Source: Coriobacteriaceae bacterium
Lineage (GTDB): Bacteria; Actinomycetota; Coriobacteriia; Coriobacteriales; UMGS124
Length of the DNA stretch: 45,873 nt
Direction: 5' to 3'
Assembly (NCBI GenBank): GCA_019421015.1
Contig: JAHZGC010000032.1
Coordinates: 1-45,873, forward strand
Every line of letters begins with the position of its first letter. The first letter of the stretch is position 1. Position numbers and translations under genes: made by a program. The notes under the pieces are model-generated. The model was not told where the DNA came from. It ran no database searches and saw only the letters and a program-made list of their open reading frames with translations. Positions 26,398 to 34,818 of the stretch are shown piece by piece.

Positions 26398-27267
26398 ATG
26401 AGAGGGGACGGTGCGTCTATGGGTTCTACGGTGGAGAGGCCCCCGGTGCAGGGGCTGCCCGGGGCGACCGCGGTGCTGAGGGTCGGCTACGATGGGACCG
26501 GTTTTTCGGGTTACGCGATTCAGGAGAAGCAGCCCCACGTGCGCACGGTCGCCGGGGAGCTGCGCACGGCGTTAAGGATGCTGCTGCGTCGCGACGTGGA
26601 GCTCACCTGTGCAGGCCGCACTGACGCCGGTGTGCACGCCCGAGCCCAGCACGTGAGCTTTGCAGTGGACGGTCGAGAGGCCTTGGAGCTCGACGGGGGG
26701 CGGTTGCTGCGGTCCTTGGGGGCGATTCTTCCCGAGGACGTGCGGGTCGATCGGGTGTTTAGGGCACCCGAGGGTTTCTCGGCCCGGTTCGACGCCACGG
26801 CGCGCCACTACCGCTACGGGGTGAGCGTGGGGCCGGTGGAGCCGCTCTTTGGGGCGCGGTGGACGTGGTGGCAGCGCAGCGCGAGCCCATGGGAGGTCGA
26901 CGTGGAGGCCATGGCGGCGGGGGCGCGCCATCTGGAGGGGGAGCACGACTTCAAGAGCTTCTGCAAGACGGCAAGTGCGGTGGACAAGCCTACGAGCCGG
27001 TTTGTGGAGCACGTCCGCCTGGAGTGGGAGGAGGCCTACGGCGAGCGCCGCCTGGTGTTCGACGTGGTGGGCAACGCGTTCCTCCATTCGATGGTGCGCA
27101 CCATCGTGGGCACGCTCATGGAGGTGGGTTGCGGGCGCAGGGAGCCCGATTGGGTCGCGGAGGTCTTGTCGGCATGCGACCGACGGGCTGCCGGGCCGTG
27201 CGCTCCGGCGAAGGGGCTTACCTTTTGGGACGTGCGCTATCCAGACGGCGTGCTACGGCCCTGGTAG
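26398..27267 (+). CDS. truA: tRNA pseudouridine(38-40) synthase
   Basis: Converts uridines 38-40 of the tRNA anticodon arm to pseudouridine; 289 residues. The catalytic Asp76 lies in CAGRTDAGVHA; YDGTGFSGYA, DARHYRYG-like (DATARHYRYG) and GNAFLHSMVRTIVGTL are further family motifs. An alternative ATG at 26419 would remove 7 residues. There is an N-terminal extension of about 20 residues before the conserved core. Usual position after ecfT; rplM-rpsI, its common next neighbours, are absent. Confidence 0.96.
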   Translation: MRGDGASMGSTVERPPVQGLPGATAVLRVGYDGTGFSGYAIQEKQPHVRTVAGELRTALRMLLRRDVELTCAGRTDAGVHARAQHVSFAVDGREALELDGGRLLRSLGAILPEDVRVDRVFRAPEGFSARFDATARHYRYGVSVGPVEPLFGARWTWWQRSASPWEVDVEAMAAGARHLEGEHDFKSFCKTASAVDKPTSRFVEHVRLEWEEAYGERRLVFDVVGNAFLHSMVRTIVGTLMEVGCGRREPDWVAEVLSACDRRAAGPCAPAKGLTFWDVRYPDGVLRPW

Positions 27268-27319
27268 GCGGCATATCAGCTGGGGGGGACCATGGGTTTC
27301 TTGTGAGTGGGTGTGGCCG

Positions 27320-27396
27320 TTCCTTGGAGGTGCTGCGGGCCGGTCGCTTTGAGTCCACAATAGGCAGTCACATCCCCAAGGAAACGGAGCACCTCC
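27320..27396 (+). promoter_or_regulatory. dapL leader with two mutually exclusive pairings
   Basis: TTCCTTGG (27320-27327) matches CCAAGGAA (27376-27383), and the overlapping GGAGGTGCT (27326-27334) matches AGCACCTCC (27388-27396). The two pairings cross and share bases, so they cannot both form as a simple hairpin. The second would cover the bases just before the dapL ATG and part of its GGAG ribosome site (27386-27389). A translational switch is inferred; no known riboswitch class is recognised. Confidence 0.4.
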
Positions 27397-27397
27397 G

Positions 27398-28603
27398 ATG
27401 CGAGTTAACGAGAACTACTCCCGGCTCGAGCAGAGCTATCTTTTTTCGACCATCGCCCGCAAGGTGAACGCCTACAAGGCGGCCAACCCCGAGGCGCGCG
27501 TTATCCGCCTGGGCATCGGCGACGTGACGCTGCCGCTCGTCCCTTCGGTCATCCGCGCCCTGCATGGGGCGGTCGACGAGATGGCAAAGGCCGAGACGTT
27601 CCGCGGCTACTGCGACGATGCGGAGGGCTACGAGTTTTTGCGCCAGGCCGTTGCCGACCATTACGCCGGCCTGGGGGCCACGGTGGGTATCGACGAGGTG
27701 TTCGTCTCGGACGGTGCCAAGAGCGACCTGGGGAACTTCCTCGACATCATCGCCCCCGGCTCGACGGTCGTCATCCCGGACCCGGTCGACCCGGCCTACG
27801 TGGACACCAACGTCATGGCGGGGAACCACATCGTGTATGCGAGCGGCACGGCCGAAGATGGGTTTTTGCCTATGCCCGACGACGCGGTTGACGCCGACGT
27901 GGTGTACATCTGCTCACCCAACAACCCCACCGGCGCGACCTATGGGGCCGAGGGGCTGGCCGCCTGGGTCGACTACGCCCTGCGCCACGACGCGCTGATT
28001 CTTTTTGACTCGGCCTACGAGGCGTTCATTCGCACCGAGGGCCTGCCCCATACGATCTACGAGATCGATGGGGCCGAGCGTTGCGCCGTCGAGATCTCGT
28101 CGTTCTCGAAGCGCGCCGGCTTCACGGGCGTGCGCTGCGGCTTCACCGTGGTGCCCAAGACGCTCACCGTGGCCAACGGGAACCTGAACGCCCTGTGGCG
28201 CCGCCGTCAGAACACCAAGTTCAACGGCGTGCCCTATATCGTGCAGCGGGCGGCTGAGGCCACCTTGGGCGAGGTCGGCAAGCGCGAGACGGCCTCCCAG
28301 GTCGACGCCTATCTGGCAAACGCCCACACCATCGCCGCAGCCTTGGACGAGATGGGTATCCGCTATACGGGCGGCGCGAACTCCCCGTATATCTGGATGG
28401 AGTGTCCCGGTGGTATGCGCTCGTGGGACTTCTTTGACCTGTTGCTCGAGAAGGCGCAGGTCGTGGGCACTCCCGGCGTGGGCTTTGGTCCGGCTGGCGA
28501 GGGGTATCTGCGCCTTTCGGCGTTCGGCCGTGCCGAGGATTGCAAAGAAGCGATGGACCGCATCAAGGCCATGCTCGAGGCCGAGGGGCTGACGGGCCGC
28601 TAA
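27398..28603 (+). CDS. dapL: LL-diaminopimelate aminotransferase
   Basis: PLP enzyme converting tetrahydrodipicolinate to LL-diaminopimelate in one step for lysine and peptidoglycan synthesis; 401 residues. It begins MRVNENYSRLEQSYLFSTIA with IRLGIGDVT. PLP-contact motifs: SPNNPTGA (173-180), Asp204 and Tyr207 in DSAYE, and the Schiff-base Lys238 in SSFSKRAGFTG. The ending FRRA-type segment (RLSAFGRAED) is typical. Strongly a DapL rather than a general aspartate aminotransferase because of the N-terminal block. Confidence 0.93.
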   Translation: MRVNENYSRLEQSYLFSTIARKVNAYKAANPEARVIRLGIGDVTLPLVPSVIRALHGAVDEMAKAETFRGYCDDAEGYEFLRQAVADHYAGLGATVGIDEVFVSDGAKSDLGNFLDIIAPGSTVVIPDPVDPAYVDTNVMAGNHIVYASGTAEDGFLPMPDDAVDADVVYICSPNNPTGATYGAEGLAAWVDYALRHDALILFDSAYEAFIRTEGLPHTIYEIDGAERCAVEISSFSKRAGFTGVRCGFTVVPKTLTVANGNLNALWRRRQNTKFNGVPYIVQRAAEATLGEVGKRETASQVDAYLANAHTIAAALDEMGIRYTGGANSPYIWMECPGGMRSWDFFDLLLEKAQVVGTPGVGFGPAGEGYLRLSAFGRAEDCKEAMDRIKAMLEAEGLTGR

Positions 28604-28623
28604 GGGCTGGGAGGCGCGCGCTT

Positions 28624-29520
28624 ATGGAGCTGGTACTGGACATTGTGCTCGATGCGCTCAAGGACACCTTGGTGCTCGTGCCGTTCCTGTGGCTTACCTA
28701 CCTGGCTATGGAGGCGCTCGAGACCAAGGCGGCCCGCAAGGCCGTCGAGGCCGTGCAGAAGGCCGGGAAGGCGGGGCCTGCGCTCGGCGGCGTGCTGGGC
28801 GTCGTGCCCCAATGCGGTTTTTCGGCCGTGGCGGCCACGCTGTGGTCGGGTCGGCTCGTGACGGTGGGCACGCTGATAGCGGTGTTCCTCTCAACAAGCG
28901 ACGAGCTGCTGCCGGTGTTCTTGGCGGAAGGGGCCCCGCTGGGGCTGTTGGCCCGTATCCTGCTGACCAAGATGGCCATCGGCATCGCGGTCGGGCTGGC
29001 GGTCGACGCCGTCTTACGGCTGCTGCACCGAGACGGCGACGGCCACATGCACGTGCACGAGCTCTGTGAGCGCGAACACTGCGGCTGCGAGGGCCATGAC
29101 TGCCACGAGGGGGAGGGGACGTGGGGCGGCGTCGTGCGCAGCGCGACCAAGCACACGCTGCAGGTCACGCTCTTCATCTTCTTGGTGACGCTCGTGGTGG
29201 GCGGCGCGATCATGGTTGTGGGAGAAGACGCCTTTGGCGCCTTCATGGCCGGCAACCCCGTGCTCTCGGTGTTTTCTTCGGCGCTCGTGGGGCTTATCCC
29301 CAACTGCGCGGCGAGCGTGGTCGTGACGGAGCTGTACCTTGACGGCACCCTTGGGTCGGCCGCCCTGCTGGCGGGAACGTTGGTGGCGGCGGGCGTCGGC
29401 TACCTGGTGCTGTTCCGCACCAACGCGAGTGCGCGGCAGAACCTCGCGCTCGTGGCGTTTTTGTACATCGTGGGTGTGGCGGCGGGCCTCGTGATGCTGG
29501 CCTTTGGCTGGAGCTTCTAG
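28624..29520 (+). CDS. ArsP_2-like heavy-metal/manganese exporter permease
   Basis: Predicted inner-membrane permease, 298 residues, about eight hydrophobic spans in two similar halves. Each half has a conserved Pro-x-Cys turn, GVVPQCGFSAVA (near 59-70) and GLIPNCAASVVV, as in the family annotated as arsenic efflux or putative manganese transporter. The central cytosolic loop (135-165) is rich in His, Cys and Asp and may bind metal. ATG 28624 gives a sensible membrane N-terminus. It ends in TAG, which is part of the palindromic repeat that follows. The substrate is not determinable. Confidence 0.75.
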   Translation: MELVLDIVLDALKDTLVLVPFLWLTYLAMEALETKAARKAVEAVQKAGKAGPALGGVLGVVPQCGFSAVAATLWSGRLVTVGTLIAVFLSTSDELLPVFLAEGAPLGLLARILLTKMAIGIAVGLAVDAVLRLLHRDGDGHMHVHELCEREHCGCEGHDCHEGEGTWGGVVRSATKHTLQVTLFIFLVTLVVGGAIMVVGEDAFGAFMAGNPVLSVFSSALVGLIPNCAASVVVTELYLDGTLGSAALLAGTLVAAGVGYLVLFRTNASARQNLALVAFLYIVGVAAGLVMLAFGWSF

Positions 29521-29624
29521 AGCATTTTGAGAAAGTTCCTGCACAAGGCGCGGCGGGGCGCGGTGTGCTAGGGCACATAAGCCCCGCCGCAACGCGGTGC
29601 AGGACTTTATTCAAAATGCTCTAG
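29517..29624. repeat. 108-bp palindromic repeat, copy 1
   Basis: Terminal inverted repeat CTAGAGCATTTTGA (29517-29530) / TCAAAATGCTCTAG (29611-29624), perfect over 14 bp and extending imperfectly to about 26. Inside is a perfect 10-bp stem (29550-29559 / 29581-29590) capped by TGTGC-tagg-GCACA (29564-29577). The left end supplies the TAG stop of the permease. Related to the copies at 32518 and 40633 through the core GGGCGCGGTGTGC. No transposase. Confidence 0.85.
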
Positions 29625-29653
29625 GGCGTTTGGGGGCATCCGAATCGCCCTAG
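29621..29653. repeat. Second inverted repeat sharing CTAG with copy 1
   Basis: CTAGGGCG (29621-29628) / CGCCCTAG (29646-29653), with the tip TTTGG...CCGAA in between, directly fused to the right end of the 108-bp repeat through a shared CTAG. It sits 30-50 bases before the SD of the first MATE gene. Confidence 0.6.
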
Positions 29654-29697
29654 AGCAGTCCGCAGGATTCGATGGGTTCGTCGGGAGGTGTGGTCGC

Positions 29698-31095
29698 ATG
29701 GCCCGCGAGGTCGATATCGTTCACGGGCCGCTGTGGCGGCGCATGGCGGCATTCGTGCTTCCCATCATGGCCGGCACGCTGTTCCAGCAGCTCTACTACT
29801 ATGTGGACGCCATGGTCGTGGGCCACGTGGTGGGTGCCACGGCCCTGGGTGCCGTGGACTCGACCCAGCCGGTGCTCGGCCTGTTCGTGGACTTCTTTGT
29901 AGGCCTGTGCACGGGCGCCACGGTGGTCATCAGCCAGCTTTGGGGCGCGCACGACAACCGCCGCTTGAGCACGGCGGTTCATACCGCCCTCGCCTTTGCC
30001 TTTGTGGCGGGGCTTGCCATCACGGTGGTCTGCCTGCCCTTGGCCGAGCCCATCCTGCGCTTCATGAACACGCCGCCCGAGAACATGGGCTACGCGCTTT
30101 CGTTCATCCGCGTCCAGCTGCTTGGTATCGTGTTCATGATGGTCTACAACATGGGGGCGAGCATCCTGCGCGCCGTGGGCGACTCGCGTCGGCCGTTCTA
30201 CTTCCTCGTGGTGTGCTCGGTCGTCAACATCGCCCTCGAGCTGCTCTTCGTCGCCGTCTTCGGCTGGGGCGTGGCCGGTGCGGCCTGGGCCACGCTGCTT
30301 GCCATCGCGGTGAGCGCCGTTCTGGTGGTGCGCGCGCTGTGCAGCGTTGACGCCCCCTACCGCGTGGCCTTGAGCCGCGTGCGTTTTGACGGCCCCATGC
30401 TGCGCAAGGTTGTGGGCATCGGCCTGCCGACCGGCGTGCAGATGAGCATGTTCTCGATCAGCAACATGATTATCCAGACAAGCATCAACGAGTGCGGGTC
30501 CGAGGTCGTCTCGGCATTTGCGGTATGCGGCAAGTGCTCCATGGTCATGTGGCTCGTGCTCGACGCGTTTGCCTTGGCGTCGACCACCTTCATGGGGCAG
30601 TGCTACGGTGCTGGCGAGATCTCCCGTGCCAAGCGCTCCCCCTGGGTGGCCATCGCCATGTGCTGCGCGATCTGTGTCCCGCTCGGGGTGTTGATCCTCG
30701 CCTTTGCGCCGTGGATCGCGGGCCTCTTCACCGACGACGTGTCGTTGCTCCCCAACATCCAGGCATTCCTGTGGCTCATGGTGCCGGGTTTTTACGGTTT
30801 TATCATCGCCCAGGTGCTCACCGGTGCCGTCCGCGGTACGGGAGAGACGCTCAAGCCCATGCTTATCGTGCTGGTGGGCGTGTGCGTGCTGCGGGTGGTA
30901 TGGAACTACACGGCGGTCGTGGCGTTTCCCGGCCCGACGACCGTGGCCATGGCCTATCCGGTGTCGTGGTGGTTTACGGGGCTGGTGAGCTTGGCGTACT
31001 ATCGGTTCGGCGGTTGGCGCAAGCGGCTTGAACAGGGGCCGGAACATCCCGGCGACGAGGTCGCCCGGGGCGGGTCTGCGGTGGAGGTCGCATAG
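29698..31095 (+). CDS. MATE-family multidrug/cation exporter 1
   Basis: Membrane antiporter of the MATE (DinF/NorM) superfamily, 465 residues, twelve hydrophobic spans. It begins MAREVDIVHGPLWRRMAAFVLP; PIMAGTLFQQLYYYVDAMVVG is the characteristic first-helix region, repeated in the second half (GIGLPTGVQMSMFSISNMIIQ). SD GGGAGGTG. The next gene is a paralogue one base downstream. Substrate unknown. Confidence 0.9.
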   Translation: MAREVDIVHGPLWRRMAAFVLPIMAGTLFQQLYYYVDAMVVGHVVGATALGAVDSTQPVLGLFVDFFVGLCTGATVVISQLWGAHDNRRLSTAVHTALAFAFVAGLAITVVCLPLAEPILRFMNTPPENMGYALSFIRVQLLGIVFMMVYNMGASILRAVGDSRRPFYFLVVCSVVNIALELLFVAVFGWGVAGAAWATLLAIAVSAVLVVRALCSVDAPYRVALSRVRFDGPMLRKVVGIGLPTGVQMSMFSISNMIIQTSINECGSEVVSAFAVCGKCSMVMWLVLDAFALASTTFMGQCYGAGEISRAKRSPWVAIAMCCAICVPLGVLILAFAPWIAGLFTDDVSLLPNIQAFLWLMVPGFYGFIIAQVLTGAVRGTGETLKPMLIVLVGVCVLRVVWNYTAVVAFPGPTTVAMAYPVSWWFTGLVSLAYYRFGGWRKRLEQGPEHPGDEVARGGSAVEVA

Positions 31096-31096
31096 G

Positions 31097-32521
31097 ATGT
31101 CCGAGGTCACGGTGGGCGAAGAGCGGCAGGGCATGGCGGAGAAGGGCGCGGGCCGCAGAGGGGGCGGCCGGCGCGACGCCGACGTAACGAGCGGCAACAT
31201 CTGGGGACGTGTGCTGCTCTATGTGCTGCCCCTTATGGCTGCGTCGTTGTTCCAACAGCTCTATACCGTGGTCGACGCCGCCATCGTGGGCAACTTCGTA
31301 GGCTCGGTGGCGCTGGGGGCCATCGACTCCACGAACTCCATCGTGCGGCTGCTCGTGAACTTCTTTGTGGGCATATCGTCGGGCGCCTCGATCGTGGTGG
31401 CCCAGCTTTGGGGGGCGCGCAAGGACCGCGAGGTGGGGTCGGCCGTGTACGCCTCGTTCCTCTTCTCGGTGGCCTGCGGGGCGTTGGTCATGGTGCTGGG
31501 CCTCGCGCTTTCGGCGCCGCTGCTCGGGCTCCTCAATACCCCCGCGGAGAACTGGGACTACGCGCTCACCTTTATCCTCATCTACTTTGTGGGCATGTTC
31601 CCGCTGATGGTTTACAACATGTGCGCGGCGATCCTGCGCGCCGTGGGCGACTCGCGCCGGCCGTTCTACTTCATCGCGGTCTCGACGGTCCTCAACATCG
31701 CGCTCGACATTCTTTTTGTCCCCGTTTTGGGATGGGGTGTGGCCGGGGCCGCCTGGGCGACCGTGATTTCTGAGGCCGTCTGCTGCGTGCTGGCCGTGGT
31801 TGCCCTGATGCGCTATGCGGGGCCGTGCCGGCTGGTGCTCAAGGGCATGCGCCTCGACCGGCGGCTGTTGAGGCGCATGGTCACGCTGGGGCTTCCCACG
31901 GGCATCGGGGCCGCGCTCTACCCCTTGAGCAACACCACGGTGCAGTGGGGCATCAACGGGCTGGGCAGCACGGTGGTCACGGGCTGGGCGCTCACGGGCA
32001 AGGTGGACCTGTTCATCTGGCTGGTCCTCGACTCCTTTGGCGTTGCCTCCACGACGTTTGTGGCCCAATGCTACGGCGCAGGCCTCAACCGCCGTGCGCG
32101 CAAAAGCGTGCTTGTGTGCATCGTGCTGGGCACCGCCATGCTTGTGCCGCTCTGCGTGGCGGTGTACTTCTGGGGCGCTGCGGTGGCCTCGCTCTTTACT
32201 GACGACGCGCCGGCGCTCGAGGTGTGCGGCCAGGTCTTTAGGTTTTTGGCCCCGTGGTACACGACCTTTGTTGTGGGAGAGGTCTTGGCCGGCGCCATTC
32301 GCGGGGCCGGGGAGACCGTGCGGCCCATGGTCATCACGCTGGTGTGCACCTGCCTGCTGCGCGTGGTGTGGATGATGGCCGTGGTGCCGTTCCACTGGGA
32401 GGTCCTGTGGGTCGCGACGGTCTACCCGCTGAGCTGGGTGCTTACGGGTGCGGTGTTCGTGCTGTACTGGCGCTTCGGCAAGTGGCGGGAGCGTCTCTAT
32501 ACCGGTGCCGACGACCGCTAG
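31097..32521 (+). CDS. MATE-family multidrug/cation exporter 2
   Basis: Second MATE exporter, 474 residues and twelve spans, with a 30-residue charged N-terminal tail before LLYVLPLMAASLFQQLYTVVDAAIVGNFVG. It is clearly paralogous to the upstream gene (shared FQQLY, VDAxxVG, AAILRAVGDSRRPFYF). ATG 31097 lies one base after the previous stop, so translation is coupled and the two may be co-expressed partners. Its TAG stop is part of the palindromic repeat that follows. Confidence 0.9.
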   Translation: MSEVTVGEERQGMAEKGAGRRGGGRRDADVTSGNIWGRVLLYVLPLMAASLFQQLYTVVDAAIVGNFVGSVALGAIDSTNSIVRLLVNFFVGISSGASIVVAQLWGARKDREVGSAVYASFLFSVACGALVMVLGLALSAPLLGLLNTPAENWDYALTFILIYFVGMFPLMVYNMCAAILRAVGDSRRPFYFIAVSTVLNIALDILFVPVLGWGVAGAAWATVISEAVCCVLAVVALMRYAGPCRLVLKGMRLDRRLLRRMVTLGLPTGIGAALYPLSNTTVQWGINGLGSTVVTGWALTGKVDLFIWLVLDSFGVASTTFVAQCYGAGLNRRARKSVLVCIVLGTAMLVPLCVAVYFWGAAVASLFTDDAPALEVCGQVFRFLAPWYTTFVVGEVLAGAIRGAGETVRPMVITLVCTCLLRVVWMMAVVPFHWEVLWVATVYPLSWVLTGAVFVLYWRFGKWRERLYTGADDR

Positions 32522-32622
32522 GGCACTCCACAAAATGCCGGTACTTCGTTGCGCTCGGGCTCATGCGCCTCGGCACACCGCGCCCTTGCGCGTCTCGTCC
32601 AACAATTTTGTGGAGTGCTCTA
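32518..32622. repeat. 105-bp palindromic repeat, copy 2 (inverted)
   Basis: Arms TAGGGCACTCCACAAAAT (32519-32536) and ATTTTGTGGAGTGCTCTA (32605-32622), 17 of 18 matching and one G-T. The inner tip is TGCGC-ctcg-GCACA (32564-32577). In reverse orientation its core aligns with copy 1 (GGGCGCGGTGTGC...GGCRCATRAGCCC...GCAACG). It starts on the stop codon of MATE 2 and ends 6 bases before the yccF stop, filling the convergent gap. Confidence 0.85.
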
Positions 32623-32628
32623 ACCTCT

Positions 32629-32997
32629 CTAACGGACGCTCGAGCCGAAGGGCATGAGCGCGAGTTTGGCGAACTTGAAGCTCTGGATGCCGGCGGGGAT
32701 GCCTACGATGGTGATGCAGCAGACGGCCCCGGCCACGAGGGCCACGATGCAAAGCTCGAGGCCGCCAAAGACGATCCAGAGCACGTTGAGCAGCAAGGAC
32801 CCGAAGTGACCGCCGTACTCCACCTCGGTGCCGAAGGGGGCGAGGGCGAGGCGGGCCACCTTGAAGCACTGTACGCCGATGGGGATGCCCACGATGGTGA
32901 CGCACCAGAGCACGCCCACGAGCGCCCAGGCCAGGGTGAGCCAGATCCCGGCGAAGATGAACCAGATGACGTTGCAGAGGAAGTTGACGATACCCAC
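32629..32997 (-). CDS. YccF-domain membrane protein
   Basis: Small membrane protein, 122 residues, with two tandem YccF units. Each has LxNVxWxxFxG, hydrophobic spans, a VTIVGIP or ITIVGIP turn, and a PFG ending. GTG at 32997 is chosen because AAAGGA lies 7 bases upstream; an ATG 10 codons earlier is possible. Function of the family is not established. It is convergent with MATE 2 across the palindromic repeat. Confidence 0.85.
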   Translation of the reverse strand: MGIVNFLCNVIWFIFAGIWLTLAWALVGVLWCVTIVGIPIGVQCFKVARLALAPFGTEVEYGGHFGSLLLNVLWIVFGGLELCIVALVAGAVCCITIVGIPAGIQSFKFAKLALMPFGSSVR

Positions 32998-33078
32998 GGC
33001 GGGTCCTTTCTCGAAAGGTCTGTCCACTAGTATACCCTTGCGGGCCTGACCCCAGATGAACGGATTCTTAGGCTTGCA

Positions 33079-34650
33079 TTAATGTTCGCCGTCGTCGCGG
33101 TCCGCGGGGCGGACGTCGTCGTGGGCGGCCGTCATGTAGTCGAGAAAGTCTTGGCGGGAGTGCAGGTCGCACTTGGCGTAGATGCGTTTGATGTGGGCGT
33201 GGACGGTGTCGGGCGTGATCGAGAGCTCCTCTGCGATGCGGGCCTGCGTATGGCCGAGCACGTAAAAGCCCAGGACTTCGGCCTCGCGCCGGGAGAGGCC
33301 GAAGCGCTCTTTGATACGGGCGACCTCGTCGCGGGCCAGGGCCTGGGAGGCGTCGGCAAAGGTGTGGATGCCTTGGAGGCCGAGGAGACGGTCAAGGCCT
33401 TGGGGAAGGTCGTTGGCATGGGCGGTTTTTTCGCCGGTCTGGTTGTAGAGCTGCACAAAGACCGCCTGGGCGGACAGGAGCAGCAGCGCGCCCACGATGG
33501 CCGTGAGCGGGGGGATCGAGGTGGGGGCTCCCAAAAAGGCGATGGCACCGACCCGGGCGAAGGCGCGGGGAACGAGGGTGGCGATCCAGCCGCCGATGCA
33601 GTAGTAGTAGGGGTCGTGGGGCCCGTAGGTCATGAAGGCTATCGTGACGTACCACTTGTAGCAGACAAGCACGTCGTTCAGGGTGTTCGCCGCCATAGCC
33701 CCTATGGCGAGGTTCTGGGGGGCGACGGTGTAGAGCACCAGGGCCGCCGTGCCGAGGACCTGCATAAGCAGCCATGCGTTGAGGGTCATGGTCTTGGCGC
33801 TGCCGCGGACCGATCCGTAGAGCAGCCCGAAGGAGACGGCTACGACGAGCAGGCTGTAGCCGGTGCGGGTCAGCGGCCCAAAGGCGATCGAGTTGCCAAA
33901 GGGAAAACCCCGCAGCAGCCCGTCGGCCATGGCGAGGATGACGATGCCGAGGGCCGTGACGGCGAGGAAGCGCTTAGAGCCGATGGCCGCCTGGGTGGGG
34001 GAGGCAAAGTAGCCGTCGAGACGGTTGTGTACCGTCACATGCACGGGCAACGGCCTCTTGCGTGCCGCGGCCATGCAGCAGAACTGCAGGCAGGCGAGGA
34101 CGGCCATGAGCGGGCTCGCCACGGAGGCGGGCAGCCATGCAAGGCCGTAGTTGAGCAGGGAGCTGACGGCGAGGGTGCCGAAGACCAGCAGGGCCACGAC
34201 GTCGGAGTGAGCTCCGCGGGCGCGCCGCAGCCAGAAGAAGCTCGTGGCCATGTAGCAGAGGTTTGAAACCGTGCTCAGAACGAAAAGCAGGGCGGCGCTG
34301 GCGTTTGGGGAAGACAACGCGAGCGTGTGGAGCAAAAGGACCGCGACGAGGCCGGCGGCCCCGGCGTTCGAGAGCCGGTATACCGTACGCTTGCCCAGGC
34401 GGTGGTCGACGTTGCCGAACCACACGAACGGGACGAGCGCGACCAGCGCGGCGACGAGGGTGGGGAGCGCCGTGAACAGGCCGGCGTCGGTGCCGCGGTA
34501 GCTGCCGTAGGACGCGGCGAGGAACGCCGAGCGGGCGAGCGCAAAGCCGAGGACGGCGGGGGCGAGGTCGGCGAGGGCCCGACGGCTTTGGGACGATATG
34601 AACCAGTGTTGACGGGCAGCGCCCTCGTCGGTGGCTGCAGCGGAACCCAT
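33079..34650 (-). CDS. Membrane-anchored LuxR-family regulator
   Basis: 523 residues. The N-terminal ~400 residues contain about ten to twelve hydrophobic spans resembling an MFS-like sensor domain. The C-terminal ~65 residues are a LuxR/GerE helix-turn-helix (LSRREAEVLGFYVLGHTQARIAEELSI, TVHAHIKRIYAK). This architecture is common in Coriobacteriia. ATG 34650 (MGSAAATDEG) follows GGGGGAGG; upstream codons in the same frame read as non-protein sequence antisense to the neighbouring gene. Divergent from the next gene, which is a plausible target. Signal unknown. Confidence 0.9.
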   Translation of the reverse strand: MGSAAATDEGAARQHWFISSQSRRALADLAPAVLGFALARSAFLAASYGSYRGTDAGLFTALPTLVAALVALVPFVWFGNVDHRLGKRTVYRLSNAGAAGLVAVLLLHTLALSSPNASAALLFVLSTVSNLCYMATSFFWLRRARGAHSDVVALLVFGTLAVSSLLNYGLAWLPASVASPLMAVLACLQFCCMAAARKRPLPVHVTVHNRLDGYFASPTQAAIGSKRFLAVTALGIVILAMADGLLRGFPFGNSIAFGPLTRTGYSLLVVAVSFGLLYGSVRGSAKTMTLNAWLLMQVLGTAALVLYTVAPQNLAIGAMAANTLNDVLVCYKWYVTIAFMTYGPHDPYYYCIGGWIATLVPRAFARVGAIAFLGAPTSIPPLTAIVGALLLLSAQAVFVQLYNQTGEKTAHANDLPQGLDRLLGLQGIHTFADASQALARDEVARIKERFGLSRREAEVLGFYVLGHTQARIAEELSITPDTVHAHIKRIYAKCDLHSRQDFLDYMTAAHDDVRPADRDDGEH

Positions 34651-34714
34651 GGGCGCCTCCCCCTGGGCGCGGCCTATGGGTGGCGGTCTCGCGCCCGTGC
34701 GACATGACGTTCTT

Positions 34715-34730
34715 TGTTGAGAAACCAACA
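34715..34730. promoter_or_regulatory. Dyad in the divergent luxR / acidic-protein promoter region
   Basis: TGTTG (34715-34719) and CAACA (34726-34730) flank AGAAAC in the 168-base gap between two divergent genes. It could be an operator for the adjacent LuxR-type regulator. Only the symmetry supports this; no convincing promoter hexamers are seen around it. Confidence 0.3.
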
Positions 34731-34818
34731 CGCCTATTTTGGCACTGACGGGAACGTTTTTGGGCGAGGAGGGTATGAAAGGCGGGACGAAATTTGATGG
34801 TGCGGGGAGGAGACGGCC

